Origin: Hypsibius dujardini
Lineage: Eukaryota > Tardigrada > Eutardigrada > Parachela > Hypsibiidae
Assembly (NCBI GenBank): GCA_001579985.1
Contig: LRSR01001105.1
Coordinates: forward strand, 55,244-119,243
Direction of reading: 5' to 3'
Length of the DNA stretch: 64,000 nt
Each line of letters opens with the position of its first letter. The first letter of the stretch is position 1. Under the pieces are notes generated by a model. That model made no database searches. It saw nothing but the letters and a program-made list of their open reading frames with translations, and had not been told where the DNA came from. The position numbers and the translations under genes were made by a program. Positions 59,008 through 64,000 of this stretch are shown piece by piece.

Positions 59008-62000
59008 ATGACAGCAACACCGCCGAACGACGATCATTTGTAAGTTCCATCTAGTTAACTCTATATTATCATACAAACTTATAATGCAATGATAATTTGC
59101 CGGAATTTATTGTGAAAATAAGCCTAGTGAGCCCAGACACTACAATAGTTTGAAAATAAAGAGCTGGGTGACGCCTGAAGCTCAACTCATATCTTTCCAA
59201 CTTGGTCACCACGGCAAGGGTCTACTGTGTTCAACAACATCAGCGAAAGTCTGTAGGAAAGCACCGGTGTATAGATAGATAAACAGATGGTAGGTAAATG
59301 AATCCTACACTTCTCCAGTGTCAAACTCCCTCATGTCCAATGGGAATGGATGAACTGCCAGCAAGTAAACTTAATGGAAACCCGGTGCTTTGTTTTAATC
59401 TTAAATTCATGACAGGTCGCCGAACGCCTTGCCACAGAATATAGATTCACAACTCCACTCACGGTTTTCTATTAAATTATGGTCAATCTAAAAAATTTTG
59501 CTATTTCCACGTTTTAAAAAAAAGTCACGTGACGTCACCAAGTTCTCTTCTCCCATTTGGACATTCTTTTGAAAATTTCACTACACGAATTTCGTTAGAT
59601 TTACTGCGCAAGATACAGTTTCGATAAGTATGCAGATTCGTTACACCCGAAAAGCGTTTGTGTTGACAGTGTTAAGTCACAAAGCAGAAGGGAAAAAACA
59701 CGGCGACCCAAGTTCACCCCATCCCAAAATGAGGAACTTGGGAAGGTTTTTGGTTATTTCTATCTCGCTACACAAGGCAAACCATAACACTGACAGTTAG
59801 TTTTGGGTGTAAGAAATTTGAGTATATATTCAAAAAGTCCAAAATTTTGTAAATCAAATGAAATTTTGTCTAGCAAAGTTTTAAAACGAATATCCAAATG
59901 GGATAAGGAGACTTGATGACGTTACGTAATGTATTTTTGAAAAACAAATAAAAATGGAGAATTTTTGAAACTCAAACTACTTGTGTGGAAAAATATGTTG
60001 GAAGCTGAAAACAAATTTTCCTTGCTAACACATTCGTCGATCCAGCTTGAATTTTCAACAGTATAACGAACTACTCAAAGATTGCCAATAATTGAAGCAC
60101 TGTTAAAAACATTCAACTCCTTTTATTGCATCATGTTTTATTACTGTAATAATACAATAATACTTTGGAATGATTTTTAGAGCTCAAAACCATTCCGAAA
60201 ATTCCATGTAAACTTATAATCATTATTGCATTCCTCCTAACACAGGTCGAAAGCCGAGGTGGACAGTGATGACCACCGACACAGCCGTCGCAGTACCAGC
60301 TCCCCGCGCTACCAAGATCCTCCCAACACTATCCATACGGTCCAGCTCTTCGACATTCCCATCGTGGCCCTCAACATCGACTGCCGGCTGCGTCTGTGCC
60401 TCGCACAAATCTCCTCGACACTCCTGAAAGCTTTCAGCTACAACGAGATCCACAACCGTCGCGTCGCCCTGGGCATCAACTGCGTGCAGTGCACCCCGGT
60501 CCAACTGGAGATACTGCGTCGTGCAGGGGCCATGCCCATCTCCAGCCGTCGCTGTGGAATGATCACCAAACGGGAAGCCGAAAGGCTGGTCAAGTCCTTC
60601 CTCTGCGACGCGAAGCCCCCTTCGTTGCCGGATGACTTTGCCTTTGATGTGGTCCATCACTGTGCGTGGGGATGTAAAGGGAAGTTCCTGCCGTCGCGGT
60701 ATAACAGCAGCCGCGCAAAGTGTGTCCAGTGTGTCCACTGTCAGCAGAACTTCTCGCCGAATAAGTTCATCTTTCACTCGCATAAACTGCCAGAGTCCAT
60801 TTTTTCACCGGCGGATGCGGCCAACTTTAACAGCTGGCGTCGACATATTAATCTCGCCATCCAGGTATCTTCTCATGGGATGGCTGGCTCGAAATAAATT
60901 TCAATAAAATATTTTTAGGATACAGTGTTTCCTTGAAATAACAATGGGGGGAGAGGAATTCTTCCCCTGGATCCGGTCAATCAAATAGAGTATCGTATGA
61001 CCAGGGACTCGTTTAACCCGTTAAGGGCCGGTGCCAGATCGGATTTTTCGGAAGTAATTTTTCCTTTCATAGTTCTGCTCAATTAAAAAAAATTCAATTT
61101 TTTTAGGTGACTTTGAAAAATTCGTGTTATTGGGCTGACCACTGCCACTGGCCATTGCCGAGTTAGAAACAAAATTATCCATGAAAACTGTTTCTTGCAC
61201 TTGTCCGCGCCATATTTAGTAAGAATATCAATCAATCCATCCATGAGTTTCCATAGTGATCAGTTTTATTCATTTTTTGACAAAAACATCGGACGCCTTC
61301 GTTGACCACTGGCCAGGTGCCAGTCAACAATCTGACTCAAATAATTATTTTTAGATACTATCAATAGATGGGCAAGCTGGTGGATGGAAAAAAGCACATA
61401 TTTTTAGAAATTTTGGTCAGCTCACAGCATGGGGAGACCTTTATCACGCAGAAAAAGTGAAAACTGATTAACTTTGGCAATTCCTGCCGGGCATTGGTCA
61501 AATTTTCAAGCACAACACCAACCTTTAAAGTCAGTTGAGTTTAACAAAATCGTTCAAACCATCTCTGTGTCAAATTTGGAGGTCGCCATGTCCTCATTTG
61601 ACGACAATGGGTATTAAGTGGAGACCCATCAAAAACTGCAATTAGTAGATTAGAACCATTTAATGATGGTCTAAATTTGATGGAAAAACTAAAGTTTTCT
61701 AATGTTTTGAAATCTCCGGGGGATGTTTGGAAGTTATACCCCACGTTTTTCGGCGCGCCTCTCCGGTTGCCGGGATCAAAACGTCCCGGCGTTTTAATCG
61801 GATTTCAAGTAATTTTTTATATCGTTACATTTCCCCGATACTAAAACAATGCAACAAGTTAATATAATAAGATTTAATTGTGCACCACGCGGCGGATTGT
61901 TGACACTTCTTTTGCACACCAATTGGAATATAAGGCACGTAAGTCCAACGTAAAACGCACCGAAAGTTTGTAGAAATATCGAATGAAGTTTAAATGAAAG

Positions 62001-63199
62001 CAGCTGTTAAATGTCAGTTTGAAGCGACGAACTATCCTTCATGCCCTATGAATGGGCGTGTCGAGAATAGATGGTTCTGTGCTCTACAGACATGTTTTTC
62101 GGATAAGTTATGAGGACTAGATGATCCCAGCATTTAGCACGCTTGATATCCAATTTATATTTTTGGCTGTTACTTTGAAAATGATGATATTTCCCTAATA
62201 CAAGTTATAGTGCATATTTTCTGAACCGCTTCGTAGGACAGGAACCGATTTCAGTTATCCTCCCGCACAGGTCTTTCACATCGCCTGGAATTTCTCAAAA
62301 TTGGTTAGTTGTATCTACTATAAAATCTTTAGCAAAACCCAATCGAACTTCAATTTGGAATCGATTGGCAAAAGTTGAAAGGTTTTTTGGAAGTCAGGGG
62401 GCGGAGCTATTACTCAATATTGAAAGGGCCTAAGAATTATTGAGTGCATCTATAGGAACTGATTATAGCTCTGCCCCTAAGGACTCCTCCGCCCAGTAAA
62501 GATTCAATTCACATTGATTTCGAGTATTTCGGGTACCTCTCCTCGTGTTTTTCATACCCGACAGTAAAAAATATTACTATTACAATTTTAATTACGTCGT
62601 CATCCTCTTCTTCTCAGGGCTCTACGGAGCAACTGATCCACGCGTGGGAAGACGTCAAGGCCATGTTCAACGGCGGCAGTCGTCGTCGCATGCTGGTTCA
62701 CTCATCCGCGTCATCCTCCAACACCCCGACCACCTCCTCCACTACAACTAATTCCACCCCGATACGGAAGCACGTCCGTACTCGCGTCCCTTCGCCGGTC
62801 CGCCCGATCGCCCCGGTCCAGAAGGTCGTGACGATCCACCGCGAAGCCAACAGTAACAACAACAGTCACTCTTCCACAGTTGGAGGAGGCCAAACTGCAG
62901 CTGCAGCCTCCGCTCTTATCAACTACTCCTCGTTTATGCATCCCGCTGCGTCGTTCCTGCAGTACGAGTGGCTGTACCGTCACCATCAGGCCGCAGCCGC
63001 AGCCGGTAGTATGGCGCCATTTTCTCTTCCCGGAGCGTCAGCCTGGATGCAGGGGGCGCTGCATCAGCCGGTCTATGACAGCTGGCCGTGGTCTACGTCT
63101 ACCATGCATTCGGGAGTAGGTGGCGCTGTTGGAGCATTTGAGCGGAAAACCGATTTCATGCACATTCCCGATGGTGCTCCCGGAAAAGATTCAGATTAG
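59008..63199 (+). CDS. SKOR: SKOR/fussel-type SKI-family transcriptional corepressor
   Basis: Nuclear corepressor of the SKI/SNO superfamily, neural in known animals (Fussel/CORL, SKOR1/2). Three exons: 59008-59039, 60246-60864, 62618-63199; phases agree, 410 residues. The SKI/DACH domain (about 40-130) has IHTVQLFDIPIVALNIDCR, SYNEIHNRRVALGINCVQC and GAMPISSRRCGMITKREAER. The SAND-like SMAD-binding zinc region (about 135-215) has CAWGCKGKF, RYNSSRAKCVQCVHC, NFSPNKFIFHSHKLP and DAANFNSWRRHINLA, then AWEDVKAMFNGGSRRR, which singles out SKOR from SKI and SNO. The C-terminal part is Ser/Thr/Ala/His-rich and short; vertebrate and fly proteins are about twice as long. A further 3' exon beyond the stop cannot be excluded. 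Intron 1 carries a palindromic element. Confidence 0.95.
59524..59940. mobile_element. Palindromic element in SKOR intron 1
   Basis: Ends are inverted: ACGTGACGTCACCAAGT with TCTCCCATTTGGACATTC near 59526-59572, mirrored by ATATCCAAATGGGAT and ACTTGATGACGTTACGT near 59888-59936. The arms stay alignable inward (GATTCGTTACACCCGAAAA against TTTTGGGTGTAAGAAATTTG). A related copy lies at about 52990-53345. No ORF; probably a MITE. Target duplication not resolved. Confidence 0.7.
60865..62617. other. SKOR intron 2, with decayed MITE sequence
   Basis: A terminus CAGGGACTCGTTTAACCCGT at 61002 resembles the hAT-type MITEs at 54113 and 57830. A later block near 61660-61730 (GGTCTAAATTTGATGGAAAA, TTTTGAAATC) matches their interiors. 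The right end was not found, so it is a diverged or broken copy. Nothing else is supported in the intron. Confidence 0.5.
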
Positions 63200-64000
63200 C
63201 TTAATTAATTGATTATGGTGGCAATTTTAAAAATCGAATGCTCGTTCTGGTGGCGAAATGTGTGTAATTTATTGGCTTTCTCTATTGGGCTTAAACTTAC
63301 AGTGTACGCACATTTTGGCGTAAATAGTGGCAGCTTTTTCAGCTTAATTTGATTTCACTGACACTGACTGCGAGCAAGGTTTACTACATTATTATTACGG
63401 TGTACATTTCAAAAATAGCTTATCCAGTCAATACTTACATTGTATTTATGTCACATCAACATTTAGTTGTTACTTTATAAAGTCATCATCATTATCAGGA
63501 TCAAGATGTTTCAAAGTACGATTTCGTTTGGCTGACTGATTGAAATTTTCAGCGGAATTTTTCCGATTGGCCGAAACATTTCCGCCAGGATTTCAATGAG
63601 CTGGCAAAAGAAACTGCTCCGGAGCAGTTTCTTAGGTTTTCCGCCAGCTTATATGATGCTGCATTTGTCTCTACTCAGCCAAACTCTCCATCCTATATTG
63701 CTTGCGCCTTGTTGATTTTGACGGCAGTTTTTTTTCAAATAACCCTACCTTTTTTCAAATTAAAAAAATTAGATTATCTTTCGATTGGTGGCAAAAATAG
63801 GTAAAGTAGTTTTCGCTACATAAGCTTTCGCGTGTATGTTATGCGCGATTAGGGCGGTTGATTGGTCTTGATTGAGTGTCTGGTGTAACTTGAATAACTC
63901 ACTCCTCTTTTGTTTTCTCAACTTTTCTGAATCTGATATTTATCGAAAATATTCATTTTAGTTCCATAATGTTTAAGATGGTGGCTGTTTGAATGTAAGA
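63200..64000. other. Downstream of SKOR
   Basis: AT-rich 3' sequence, no supported gene. An inverted GAAACTGCTCC/GGAGCAGTTTC stands near 63609-63631. Confidence 0.5.

Overview
This is a stretch of animal nuclear DNA. The genes are rich in introns, with GT-AG (one likely GC-AG) splice sites, AATAAA signals, TATA-type promoters and AT-rich spacers full of short palindromic transposons and (TCTG/CAGA)n arrays. About thirteen protein genes in 64 kb is a compact layout. An allatostatin C-type neuropeptide gene places the animal among the protostomes. Gene density and gene style would suit a tardigrade or another small ecdysozoan, but that is a guess. All exon limits below were worked out by hand from splice consensus, reading phase and family conservation.

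Layout: 1-5139 (+) histidine decarboxylase, 5' end missing; 7373-10009 (+) FLVCR-type transporter; 10888-14027 (-) RALBP1-like RhoGAP; 14743-14856 a possible structured RNA; 15568-16263 (+) allatostatin C precursor; 16822-21381 (-) phosphoacetylglucosamine mutase with a large extra segment; 22374-22801 a TTAA-flanked hairpin transposon; 23073-23915 (-) secreted NPFG-repeat protein; 26727-29876 (+) Jun; 32815-35059, 38350-40486 and 42385-44783 (+) three tandem paralogues of a secreted Cys-rich, possibly dermatopontin-related family, with a sigma-class GST (35435 to about 36990, -) between the first two; 44806-45645 a TIR element; 46829-48570 (+) secreted protein with LRAT/NlpC-like His and Cys motifs; 49453-53645 (-) pancreatic-type lipase with PLAT domain; 53646-59007 a gene desert with two hAT-type MITEs; 59008-63199 (+) SKOR/fussel-type SKI-family corepressor.

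There is no operon logic. The genes are independent housekeeping, neuroendocrine (HDC, allatostatin C), transcriptional (Jun, SKOR) and secretory units. Several neighbours converge: FLVCR/RALBP1, allatostatin/PGM3, first paralogue/GST, and LRAT-like/lipase. The three paralogues form a real local gene family, and their intron differences allow intron evolution to be read directly. No CRISPR, rRNA or tRNA gene was seen.
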